A DNA stretch of 14,559 nt. Source: Tetmemena sp. SeJ-2015 (Eukaryota; Ciliophora; Spirotrichea; Sporadotrichida; Oxytrichidae). The stretch covers positions 1 through 14,559 of the forward strand of contig JAJKFJ010009526.1 of NCBI GenBank assembly GCA_027382625.1. Reading direction: 5' to 3'. Below, piece after piece: positions 7,701 through 14,559 of the stretch. How positions within the stretch are numbered: the first letter of the stretch is position 1; each line of letters opens with the position of its first letter. The notes beneath the pieces were generated by a model. It had not been told where the DNA came from. It did no database searches and worked only from the letters and a program-made list of their open reading frames with translations. The position numbers and the translations under genes are program-made.

Positions 7701-8815
7701 TCTTATGACCATACAAGAGAAATTGGAAAGCCTTTGAGCTCTATGGATCCAAACTATCCTGTTTATAACTAGCCACTGCAAACTTTAAATCCTTATCAAT
7801 AGATTTCATTTCAGCCTCAAGTGCAGATGTTCTAACCACCACAGGTTCCTTACTTCAACTAGAACCAACAATTCATGCCAACTCAAATTACAAATGGAGT
7901 ATAGGCAGGGAATATTAATGACTAGCTCAAGTTTAATAACCATCGTTTTGTGAGATCATCTAATCCAGATTCTAAACTTCTTATCCAATTTTTCATAATA
8001 AATGAAAAAAATTAACTTGAGAATTATGTAATTGAATAAAGGGCTGAGTTGAAAGCTTAACTTAACTAAAATTTGAACCAGAAAAGGGAACACCAAGTTG
8101 ATCAGAATCAAAGATAGCAAAACTAAGATTTGAATTTAGATCAGCACCATTCTAGGGAAAACTTTGATGCTTAATTTTAAGATCTTACTTTTTATTTTAA
8201 AACCATGTTTAAACTCCAGAGTCAAGAAAGCAAAAGCCAAAGTCTTAAAACTCGTTCGATTAGTCTTTGAATGCAAGGGACACACCAGAGAAAGAACTGT
8301 CTCCACTGATGCAAGAAACCCTTCAGCTCATCAGTATCGAGCCTAAAAGTTCCAATAAAGTTACTTAACCTCCTTAAGCAGAAATCAAATAAGATAATAC
8401 TATTCCTGTAGTAGCACAATAACAAAGCTTACCTCTTAAAACGTAGTAGACACATCCTTCTTTGATAAAAGAGGATGATCAAGATATCGATTATGAAGAA
8501 GGCGAGATGGAGGAGGCATCTGAGCCAATAGTAAATAGGAACCTTGACCTAGAGACTATCTCTCAGACTTAAAACCCTTTACTAGAGAATACTCGCTATA
8601 ATCCAGAGGGTGTAAATAGGAACTTGACTGATTCATTCAAGTCTCAAGACCAATCGAGATACCCACCGCCATTCCAACCTAGGACATTTAACGATTTAGA
8701 TTTATCTCAAAGGAGTGGTTTGCCAAAGCACCTTGTAGTATCTCATATTGACTCTGAGAGAATGAATTTCTAGCCTGAGAGTGACCCAGAAGATATTGAT
8801 GCTGACATTGAATGA
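4774..8815 (+). CDS. Predicted beta-propeller-like (WD40-type) protein with disordered Gln-rich tail
   Basis: The gene starts at ATG 4774 and ends at TGA 8813-8815. Removing the seven proposed IESs leaves about 3,780 nt, roughly 1,260 aa. The N-terminal ~700 residues show recurring short hydrophobic strands ending in polar turns, as in WD40-like blades: PLLIALHPSKPLIACEQ, IEEYNLIVLLYESGDIQAIN, SKAILICGSEKGSTVHFNL, YVVVLTNQGYYYIFNIAGG and STLLLLELATGALVFEF. Canonical GH/WD pairs are not obvious, so the propeller call is inference. A short helical segment (LYWTKFPIMLQTTQQLSDYEK) separates this from a long Gln/Ser/Asn-rich tail with basic patches (SPPQRKSQSPQKRG) and a very acidic part (KEDDQDIDYEEGEMEEASE). 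No enzyme motif is visible. The C-terminal half uses many TAA/TAG Gln codons. It converges with the TTLL gene, with stops 207 bp apart. Confidence 0.82.
5419..5469 (+). other. Frame-preserving candidate IES, pointer CAAGT
   Basis: CAAGT occurs at 5419-5423 and 5470-5474 (51 bp, a multiple of three). Another copy at 5413-5417 would give 57 bp. The interior is about 20% G+C against roughly 40% around it. Excision gives EVNLATKQVQVKLPPAIKTI, a smoother strand pattern than the hydrophobic insert. Retention leaves the frame open, so coding data alone cannot prove it. Confidence 0.55.
6079..6125 (+). other. IES, pointer TCAG (boundary ambiguous)
   Basis: TCAG occurs at 6079-6082 and 6126-6129, 47 bp apart, with an interior rich in T and A. 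Excision removes the TGA at 6136-6138 from the upstream frame and joins YQIIDLNS to VELSKLLPNMQMRTIKG. A TTGA pair (6073/6135, 62 bp) restores the same frame with IIDLSKLLPN. That an IES lies here is well supported; the exact pointer is not. Confidence 0.65.
6549..6586 (+). other. IES, pointer AAGC (boundary ambiguous)
   Basis: AAGC occurs at 6549-6552 and 6587-6590, 38 bp apart. Excision moves frame 0 to frame 2 and joins SSYQQIK to PEILELITIQIHQDHLERS. A GCTGT pair (6551/6571, only 20 bp) gives the same frame with KLFRISKPEIL. The frame change and AT-rich interior are clear. I prefer 38 bp because it fits the size of the other IESs. Confidence 0.62.
7041..7076 (+). other. Frame-preserving IES, pointer TATTGCA
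   Basis: TATTGCA is repeated exactly at 7041-7047 and 7077-7083, 36 bp apart, with a very AT-rich interior. Excision gives YQKMQRLLQQIQLDPLYW instead of a hydrophobic insert (HLLNLICLYFI). The frame is kept either way, so retention would add 12 residues with no stop. Confidence 0.75.
7538..7568 (+). other. IES, pointer AGCTC
   Basis: AGCTC occurs at 7538-7542 and 7569-7573, 31 bp apart. Excision moves frame 2 to frame 0 and joins KPLNKSQSS to IRPQSRFQKVYNSQRANG. The upstream frame otherwise stops at the TGA near 7634. Confidence 0.86.
7975..8013 (+). other. Frame-preserving IES, pointer AACTT
   Basis: AACTT occurs at 7975-7979 and 8014-8018, 39 bp apart. The interior is about 10% G+C. Excision gives SSNPDSKLENYVIEQRAELK, a coherent polar helix. 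Retention would insert 13 hydrophobic/Asn/Lys residues without a stop. Confidence 0.7.
8174..8193 (+). other. IES region, pointer ATTTTAA or alternatives
   Basis: A frame change (0 to 2) must lie between about 8150 and 8212, because DQHHSRENFDA lies in one frame and TPESRKQKPKSQNSFDQ in the other. Three repeat pairs give it: ATTTTAA 8174/8194 (20 bp), TTTAA 8176/8208 (32 bp) and ACCAT 8146/8202 (56 bp). All remove the same AT-rich core. The coordinates given use the longest repeat; 20 bp would be unusually short. Confidence 0.5.
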
Positions 8816-9022
8816 GAAAAAGTCTCTATTATGATGTATTTGACTTTAGTTTTAATTTCTAAACGACAAATGAAGAAGTGAAATTAAAGTTACTTAATAT
8901 CTAAATCAATTACATTCAAAGGAGAATACTACAATAAAATTCAATTTATTTTATAGGTTATCGGTTCTTTCAAATTCACATTTTTGTCTAAGTTGCTTGC
9001 TTCAATTGGCATCTTACCATGA
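8816..9022. other. Convergent intergenic spacer
   Basis: About 207 bp of AT-rich DNA separates the facing stop codons of the propeller-like gene (+) and the TTLL gene (-). I see no gene. It should contain both 3' flanks and possibly the boundary between two somatic chromosomes. Confidence 0.6.
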
Positions 9023-12000
9023 TCATTATCTTTGATATTGCATTCTAAACAACTACTGAGGCAGTAACTGCTATTGCTGTTGTTTGCCTAAGGACATCCC
9101 CTTTAGCACCAACCCATCGTTCTAAGTCAAAACCATACCTCCTGCTCCATTATTCACAGTCTTGATGCCTGCGAGATTCTTTTAGTTGGCAGAGGTATTT
9201 CCACTTCCACCGTAACTACCTCCCTGTAAAATGTAGTTGGTGGTTGAAGGAGCTCCGAAGTTAAGGTTGCTCATACCACTAAGCAAGGCTTGAGTTTATC
9301 CTCGCTGTTGAGAATTGGCTTGAGTGGATCTTAAGTTGGCAGTTTGCAGTGCTAATGGGTTTGTGGAATGAGTAATCATGTTAGGATTGTTATTGTTGTG
9401 AGCTTGAGAGTAATTTACATATTGCTAGTCCATAATGTATATCTTCTAGGATTGCTATTGCTGCTGAGTTAACGGCTGCTGATTCATCTGGAGTGTAACG
9501 TTTCTTTCTATAGAATTGATTCTAAGCATTTGCTCTTGCTGTTATGAGTATTAAGACTGCATACGCGTTCCTGATATTGTGGGCTAGGTTACTGGCTGAG
9601 TGGTGATTTGCTGGTTAGCCTGGAGATGGCTCTTCTAATAAAGTTGAGATAGCTGTGCTGGATTGATCTTGGTGCTTAGCATTTGCTAGTTCAAAGGAAG
9701 CATGCTGAAAGTAGTTTGCTGTTGCTATTAAGTAGTAGCAGTTGTTTATTGGAACTATGCTGGTAGCTATTTTGATACTGATTTATAATCATAGCTACTG
9801 AAAATAAATCTCTATGATTTGCTATTGTCAACCGATGCGTTTCTCATTTAGTAATAAGATGCATCATATAATAAAAATCATTTAGTTCATTCCAGAGTGC
9901 TGTATAAGCATGTGAGTATGTGATTGTTAAGCTGCTTAAGCTATTGGTTGTGACTTGAGCTTAACAGGAGAATGTGAAATGTGGTTGTTCTGAAGCTGGA
10001 GTTTTTATGAAAGCCTAATGTAATCTGCCTCCGCCTCTTCACGAATATAAGGATAGCCAACAAAGAATGACTCCTGGCCAGCAGAGGGGTTATGTCTGCT
10101 GCTGGAGTTGCTTGTGCTGGTTTAACCACCTCCAGCACCTCCCAATGATTAGTTAATGTTCTAAGCTGTGAATGACTGAGAATGTGAAATAGTTGATGTT
10201 GAGTTTTGATACGCAGAGGATTAAAACTGACAAGATAAGATACATAAAAGGATTGCTTTGAAGAAGCGTCTTTCGTGGATAGTGGCTATATATGTGTGAA
10301 CTAACCTGAGTTTTAAGTTTAAATACTATGCTTTTGAGATGAGTGCTGCTTCGCCTGGTTCTGCCTCTAGATTTAAGGCTGGGACCTTCTCATACCCTAT
10401 GAGGAGGAAGGCTTATTACTAGTGTTTGCGGAGCTAGCAGTGACATTAGTAGTTGTGCTTTTAGTTTCTGGTAACGCCATCTCTTTCTTCTTTGCGACAT
10501 ACCCACCACCAGATATATCTTAACATACCTTCTTCAATTTTAAACAAGATATAGACTCCTCCCAAATTTCCTTGGACTTGTGTAAAAGGGCATCATACCT
10601 CTCCATCAGCTGATCTTGCTGCTGACTCTCTCCTTTCTTTATTGGATAGAGCATTTCAAAGTTGCCCAAGTGATTTGTCTCGTACTTATCCTTGATCCTC
10701 AGTTTTTTCTCTCGCATGGCTTCTCTCTCCTCAACAGAGATCTTCTGTTTTCCCACGAGCACTCTCCTCTGTTGTTCAGCTCTCTTAGCAGCAATATACT
10801 TAAGAAATTAAGACTATAATCTCAAATAGACTCAACTTGTTCTTCCTCTTCCAACTTAGGTTAAGCATCTGAACTGTGTCGCTTATGAGAGCTTTCTTAA
10901 TGTTGAAGTCAAGTGGGGTATCAGTAGTGAAGGAGGGACTCTAATTAACCTCCAGCAGCCAGGGTTTGCATTTGCTGTCAATGAATATATCAAAACCCAG
11001 GATTTGGAAGCACATGGAGTTTTCAACATCCTCTGGCTTGGAACTGCGGTACAAATGAGCGATATGTGGCTGGCCAGTTATCAAAGTCTTGACTATAACC
11101 TCCTTTATCTCTTGCCACACCTAAGCTCCAGTCTTTACTCCTGTGGGCGCTTCACTACCTTCAGCTAGCTTTTTGGAGTTATAGTTGTCATCTATGTGCT
11201 GGAAGATAGGACGCAGACCTCGCTTATGACCCACGTTATCTTTATTTGGATCTTCATTGAAAACAAACTGGTCACTGTCCTTGTTGATTGCGTAGTTGGT
11301 GAGGTGCATACACAAATTGTTTAAGTTACTCCCCAAAGGTGAACTGTACTCTTCAGTTGCAAATCTGTCAAATAAGAAAATAAGCATGCAATTAATCTGG
11401 CTAGTCCTTCCTTGTAGATGAAAGCTCTAAGGGGGTTGATGCCAGTGAGAAGTACGTAGATTCTCAAGTCAAATTTTAGCTTATCAATCAGATAGGGCTT
11501 GTGCAAGTAACGCTGAGCCACATAGTGCTCTCCAACTTGCATCCAGTCGAAATTCCTGGTTAGGAAAATGCCCTTACCCTAGCAACTGGCTTCTGGCTTT
11601 ATAATGAAAGTCTTAGCCTTCTCAAAATAATACACCTACGTTTAATTTGAATAAGGTTCTTGTTGTTAAACTGAGCTTTGAAGTCTTTGGAGTCCTAGGG
11701 GAGAAGCCAAGTCTTTGGGAAAAAGTTGAACTCCTAGGGGAAAACTTTCTTCATGGCCATGAGATTCTTGGCAAGTAGATTCTTTCTGGCTAGTGCAAAC
11801 ATGCCTGGGAAGTGACTTGCTCTCTGATAGTTTTGCATTCGGAGAAGGAAGGTGGGAGCGATGGGCCCGTCTATCCAATAGATGTCCCAGTCTTCGTCTT
11901 CCTCGTAGGAAAGGGAGAAGTTTAGGTCATCAGCCACGTCCTTGAGCACTTCATACTGGGTGTAGAGGACGCTTATGAGCAGAGGAGCCTCTCTTGGGTC

Positions 12001-12403
12001 TCTGCCTTGGCTTTTCTTTGGCTTCTACTCACTGTTATTGACCGAGATAGAGGTCACCAGACAATCACCCACGTTGTTCTAAGAATTAAAGTAAATGCTC
12101 TATATTCGTAATTTTTATTAGGAATAGGAAGACTGTTGCTAGTTACTCTTCGTTCTTGAGACCTTGCTTATAGGAGCTGAACCTAGGTTCTGTCCTTCAT
12201 TATCACAGTTGAACTGATCTTGGTAGCCGATAGCTGTCCCCACTAACGATCCTCCTGCACTCCCTTTGAAGCTCAGATTTTAAAATATATAATGCAGAAA
12301 TTATAATATGATTTATTTACAATATATTTTTGTTGTTGGCGTTGGACATAAGTGCCTTCTTTTGAATAATCCTGGCTTGCAGGTCCATATCAGACTCCTC
12401 CAT
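9023..12403 (-). CDS. TTLL: Tubulin-tyrosine-ligase-like protein (probable tubulin polyglutamylase)
   Basis: ATG at 12403-12401, TGA at 9025-9023. Removing seven proposed IESs leaves 3,132 nt, about 1,043 aa. The TTL domain spans roughly residues 130-470: DWDIYWIDG (~147), RASHFPGMFALARKNLLAKN, FFPKTWLLP, TFIIKPEASCQGKGIF (~225-240, nucleotide-binding Lys and the Gly-rich loop), KLKFDLRIYVLLTG (~273), GLARFATEEY (~297), CMHLTNYAINKD (~317) and KPWLLEVNQSPSF (~435, metal-binding Glu/Asn). Members ligate glutamate (or another amino acid) to tubulin tails in cilia and other microtubules. The sequence looks closest to TTLL6/11/13-type polyglutamylases, from memory of motifs only. A basic coiled-coil segment (SVEEREAMREKKLRIKDKY) follows. 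The last ~500 residues are a Gln/Ser/Asn-rich disordered tail much longer than in animal relatives. The invariant Gln of CQGKGI is encoded by TAG, fixing the genetic code. Confidence 0.93.
9853..9886 (-). other. IES, pointer ACTAAATGA
   Basis: On the minus strand, ACTAAATGA occurs at 9886-9878 and again at 9852-9844, 34 bp apart. This is the longest pointer in the window. Excision joins MLIQHSGMNQM to RNASVDNSKSQRFIFSS, removes an in-frame TGA and opens the final 800 bp of the tail. Confidence 0.92.
10223..10254 (-). other. IES, pointer AATCCT
   Basis: On the minus strand, AATCCT occurs at 10254-10249 and 10222-10217, 32 bp apart. Excision joins STKDASSKQS to SAYQNSTSTISHSQSF. Without it, the frame turns into an unlikely basic/hydrophobic sequence. 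Confidence 0.9.
10802..10838 (-). other. IES, pointer AAGT
   Basis: On the minus strand, AAGT occurs at 10838-10835 and 10801-10798, 37 bp apart, with an AT-rich interior. Excision joins DTVQMLNLSWKRKNK to YIAAKRAEQQRRVLV, continuing the helix after the TTL domain. The un-excised frame meets a TGA shortly afterwards. Confidence 0.86.
11368..11399 (-). other. IES, pointer CAGATT, inside the TTL domain
   Basis: On the minus strand, CAGATT occurs at 11399-11394 and 11367-11362, 32 bp apart. Excision produces YKEGLARFATEEYSSP, the family's conserved E-G-L-A-R-F-A-T motif, so homology confirms this junction to the base. Confidence 0.95.
11623..11660 (-). other. IES, pointer AGAA, inside the TTL domain
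   Basis: On the minus strand, AGAA occurs at 11660-11657 and 11622-11619, 38 bp apart. Excision joins DFKAQFNNK to KAKTFIIKPEASCQGKG, directly before the nucleotide-binding lysine, as expected in TTL domains. The interior is AT-rich. Confidence 0.9.
12087..12125 (-). other. Frame-preserving candidate IES, pointer ATTC
   Basis: On the minus strand, ATTC occurs at 12125-12122 and 12086-12083 (39 bp, a multiple of three). The interior is about 20% G+C in an otherwise G+C-moderate exon. Excision gives QQQSSYSQNNVGDCLVTSIS. The frame is open either way, and the pointer is short. Confidence 0.52.
12291..12327 (-). other. IES, pointer ATATATT (or AAAAT)
   Basis: On the minus strand, ATATATT occurs at 12327-12321 and 12290-12284 (37 bp). 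An AAAAT pair (12330/12281, 49 bp) restores the same frame. The first gives SNANNKNIFQNLSFKGSAGG, the second SNANNKNLSFKGSAGG. Without excision the frame reaches a TGA. The presence of an IES is well supported; the choice between pointers is open. Confidence 0.75.
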
Positions 12404-12640
12404 TGATGTGTTTGCGCTGTTGTTAATTGTTTTATTCTTATTTTAAATTGCTAATTATCAAGAAATAATCATTATAATCCCTCAAACCTATGGACATCCG
12501 CCCTATTCCTTCCGCGAGTGAGTCATTTGATTCCAATTTTTACTAATTATGATGATTCTTACATTGATGAAGAAAATGATTGACTATAAGATTATCCAAA
12601 ACTTTAAAATCATAAATCATTTGTTGTATGTAATCTTTGT
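12404..12640. other. Spacer upstream of the TTLL gene
   Basis: These 237 bp lie between the stop of the repeat-rich gene (-) and the ATG of the TTLL gene (-). The sequence is AT-rich, especially close to the TTLL start, and must contain the TTLL promoter and 5' UTR. I recognise no defined motif or RNA gene. Confidence 0.55.
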
Positions 12641-14559
12641 TCATCGAATGACGAACTGGTCGAACTTTTAAACTGAGGAAGCTGATCTCTGGACTGTGTG
12701 GTGGGATGGAACGCCAAAGAACCTCTTCTAGTTCTTTGAGTATTTGGGGTCCCTCATTATTGCCTGCTCGTGCTCTTTTAGCTTCTACTCGTTCAATACT
12801 GAATAGCCTTGAGTCTATTGATTAAATTAACAAGGAGAAGTCATTTATAATTATTGATCTGGCTTTGGCTGGGTGCCAGGTATCACTTTTTGAATCTTGA
12901 AAGGACGCTCTCCGGCCTGAGGTGCCTCCATGCCATAGAACTGAGCTGCATTCTTTTAAAACACACTGCCTTGTGATTCACTATATTCAAAATTAATTTA
13001 TCAATGAACTTACGTTTCAGAGAGGTGATCCATGCCGTAGAACTTAGCTGCATCCTACTTGAAATGACCACTCTTCATATTCACGTTGGTTTGGTTTCCA
13101 TTAAAAGCAGCAGGATTTGTGGTTCCCAGCTTCACATCATTCTTTTGATACTCTTGCCCAAAGAAAGCAGCCTTGTTCTTCTGGTATACACTGCCAGTTG
13201 ACTTCAGCTCCACATCATCAGCGTTTCCGCCATAGAAAACTGCGGCGTTGCGTTGATAGTTTTCTGAAGCTGGATTTACTTGGACATTAGTTTAAACGTT
13301 CATGAATGTCTCACCGAGGGCTTGAGTTGTGTTCATGACTCGCACAGGCGATGCATTCTTGGCGTTAGGGTCTACACCATAGAACTTGTTGGTAGCTCTA
13401 TTGAATTCAGACCTTGTGTCTGCATTATCAATACCAAAGAACTTGCGATTGTTCTTGTTGAAGTCTGGGTGATTCTTTATCTCAGATGGGATGTTCAGAG
13501 GGTTGTTCATTCCTCTGCCCTCCTTACTTGCTTAGTAGAGTTTATTGAAGTCAAGTCTCTGAGCTTCACGCTCGTTAATACCATAGAACTTGATATAGTC
13601 CTCCTTGAATTTCTCTTACTTAAATTCTGGAATTCCACTCAAGCCCCCAGCTGTCTACTGTGGCCTATTTAAAGTCTATTAGGCAGTTGCTTGCTATAGA
13701 GTTTTAGAAAAGTTCTTTTGAGATTGGATGAGTTGTGAGTGAGCAGTTTTAGTATATGGATTCTACTCACCTAGCTCTTTTTATCCTGGGATAGCGTACT
13801 CTGGGTCTAGTGGATTGCTTATTCTGTTAGTAGTAGGTCCTTTCTTGAGTGAGCCAGCTTTAGCTCCCTCAATGTCATCAGTCTTATTAGTCTATCTGAA
13901 GTCTTTGCGATCATGATTCTCAGCAAATACCCCTAGACCTTTTGTACTTGATTTAGCACCCATGATATCTTCAGTTCTCAGGCTGGCTAGTAATCTAGGA
14001 TCTTATCTTGGAGGAGGGAGTCCACTTGGCTTGCTGCCTTAGACGTCTCCAATCTCTACTACGAAGCCATTTTCATCTCTTGTTGTATAGCTTGGATTTA
14101 AAGGATTAGTGGTTCTTTGAGAGATGAATTGAGCCTTGGTGATATCAGAATAGTCGTAAGCATTGAAGCCGTTGGAGCGTTACCTGGCTTAGTGTCTGAA
14201 CTCAGCCTTAGTGCCCTCGATATCATCAATCTTCATAATCTCCCTGGTCTTAATGTCATTCTACTTCACCTTCTTGGGTCTAGCACCATCAATATCATCA
14301 ATCTCCATGTGGTCACGCACAAACCTAGGAGGTGTGATTGGCCTTTGCTCCACCTTCGCCACCTTGTACTGTGGATTCAAAGGGTCGCCTCCAAGTCTAG
14401 TGGTGGTGAATTTGACACAGTTTGGTCCATCTACTGCCTCCAAATTATACTAGGGCTTGTTTAGGCCGATGTGAAGAGCAGCTGGACTTGATCTTGCGAT
14501 GTCCCAGTTTTGATTAGTGAACTCAGGCTTGTTGACCTGCCTCGAACCATGAAGTTTAG
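12641..14559 (-). CDS. Repeat-rich protein, possibly cytoskeletal (5' end outside window)
   Basis: The frame is open from the right window edge to TGA 12643-12641, at least 613 aa after removing two IESs. The start codon is not in the window. Two repeat families are visible. The N-terminal half alternates a DDI-type motif (MEIDDIDGARPKK, MKIDDIEGTKAEF, IGDVQGSKPS, RTEDIMGAKSS, KTDDIEGAKAG) with an NPL-type motif (GGDPLNPQY, TTNPLNPSY, ISNPLDPEY). The C-terminal half carries nine FYG-type motifs (KFYGIN, KFFGID, KFYGVD, VFYGGN, AFFGQE, AFNGNQ, KFYGMD, QFYGME, RFFGVP) spaced roughly 25-50 residues apart. There is no signal peptide, membrane segment or catalytic motif in the visible part. I cannot name the family. 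Short regular motifs of this kind in protists suggest a structural, perhaps microtubule- or cortex-associated protein, but that is inference. It lies on the same strand as the TTLL gene, 237 bp upstream of it. Confidence 0.85.
12823..12858 (-). other. Frame-preserving IES, pointer ATCAATA
   Basis: On the minus strand, ATCAATA occurs at 12858-12852 and 12822-12816 (36 bp, a multiple of three), with an AT-rich interior. Excision gives PGTQPKPDQQTQGYSVLNEQ. Retention would add 12 residues without a stop. Confidence 0.76.
12981..13019 (-). other. IES, pointer TGAA
   Basis: On the minus strand, TGAA occurs at 13019-13016 and 12980-12977, 39 bp apart; a third copy in between would allow a 30-bp version. 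The interior has an in-frame TGA. Excision gives MDHLSESQGSVFQKNAAQFYG, which matches the neighbouring repeat unit (GSVYQKNKAAFFG), so the repeat pattern supports the junction. Confidence 0.84.

Larger units (their letters stand above)
12690..13610 (-). repeat. Nine degenerate [KAQ]F[YF]G[VMI][DN] protein repeats
   Basis: The coding sequence contains nine copies of a short aromatic-Gly motif, several preceded by a similar QKN.AA or QKD.AAK lead (SVYQKNKAAFFG, SVFQKNAAQFYG, HFKQDAAKFYG). Some have clearly similar DNA, e.g. TTCTATGG-type cores, pointing to internal duplication. Both IESs of this gene lie in this repeat region. Confidence 0.75.

Noticed and set aside
13280..13672. 130-codon open frame on the plus strand
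   Set aside because: It is an antisense shadow of the repeat-rich minus-strand gene, which has strong internal repeats and IES-consistent structure.
1..14559. TA-bounded IESs as in Paramecium or Euplotes, or telomere-bearing transposons (C4A4/G4T4 ends)
   Set aside because: Pointers are varied sequences, not TA dinucleotides. TGA acts as stop, unlike Euplotes. I found no CCCCAAAA or GGGGTTTT run and no transposase-like protein.
1..14559. CRISPR arrays, rRNA, tRNA or bacterial operon signals
   Set aside because: No regularly spaced repeats, no recognisable RNA gene, and the code and gene structure are those of a ciliate nucleus.

Overview
The window reads as germline (micronuclear) DNA of a spirotrich ciliate, probably an Oxytricha/Stylonychia-like stichotrich. 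Three things in the sequence support this. (1) Long reading frames appear only if TAA and TAG are read as glutamine and TGA is the only stop. For example, TAG encodes the conserved Gln of the CQGKGI nucleotide-binding motif of a tubulin-tyrosine-ligase-like gene (complement of 11579-11581). (2) Every gene is cut by short AT-rich blocks, mostly 30-60 bp, flanked by 4-9 bp direct repeats. Removing the block plus one repeat copy restores the protein, and most junctions do not fit GT-AG introns. This is the MDS/IES/pointer layout of unrearranged spirotrich genes. (3) One conserved gene (XRN2/RAT1 type) is present only as an internal piece, as expected of dispersed or scrambled germline segments. 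The species itself is inference.

Layout: 1-368 (+), the 3' end of an unidentified coiled-coil-like gene; 622-3325 (+), a Gln/Ser/Asn-rich protein of about 819 aa with six IESs; 3593-4707 (+), an orphan block of an XRN2-like 5'-3' exoribonuclease, about 359 aa with one IES; 4774-8815 (+), a predicted beta-propeller-like protein of about 1,260 aa with seven proposed IESs; 9023-12403 (-), a tubulin polyglutamylase-like TTLL protein of about 1,043 aa with seven proposed IESs; 12641 to beyond 14559 (-), a repeat-rich protein (DDIxGA, NPLxPxY and FYG[MVI]D repeats) with two IESs, open at the window edge. The spaces between genes are short (66-270 bp), AT-rich and carry no recognisable gene.

The genes share no obvious pathway. 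In such genomes neighbouring germline loci normally end up on separate gene-sized somatic chromosomes, so adjacency here says little about function. The window's main interest is the IES/pointer architecture, including several IESs that keep the reading frame and are invisible to simple ORF checks, and the isolated XRN2 block between two otherwise complete genes.

Convention for IES coordinates: each interval is one pointer copy plus the interior (the excised length). The second pointer copy lies just downstream in gene orientation. Pointer sequences are given on the coding strand. Because the repeats are exact, the true cut can lie anywhere within the pointer.
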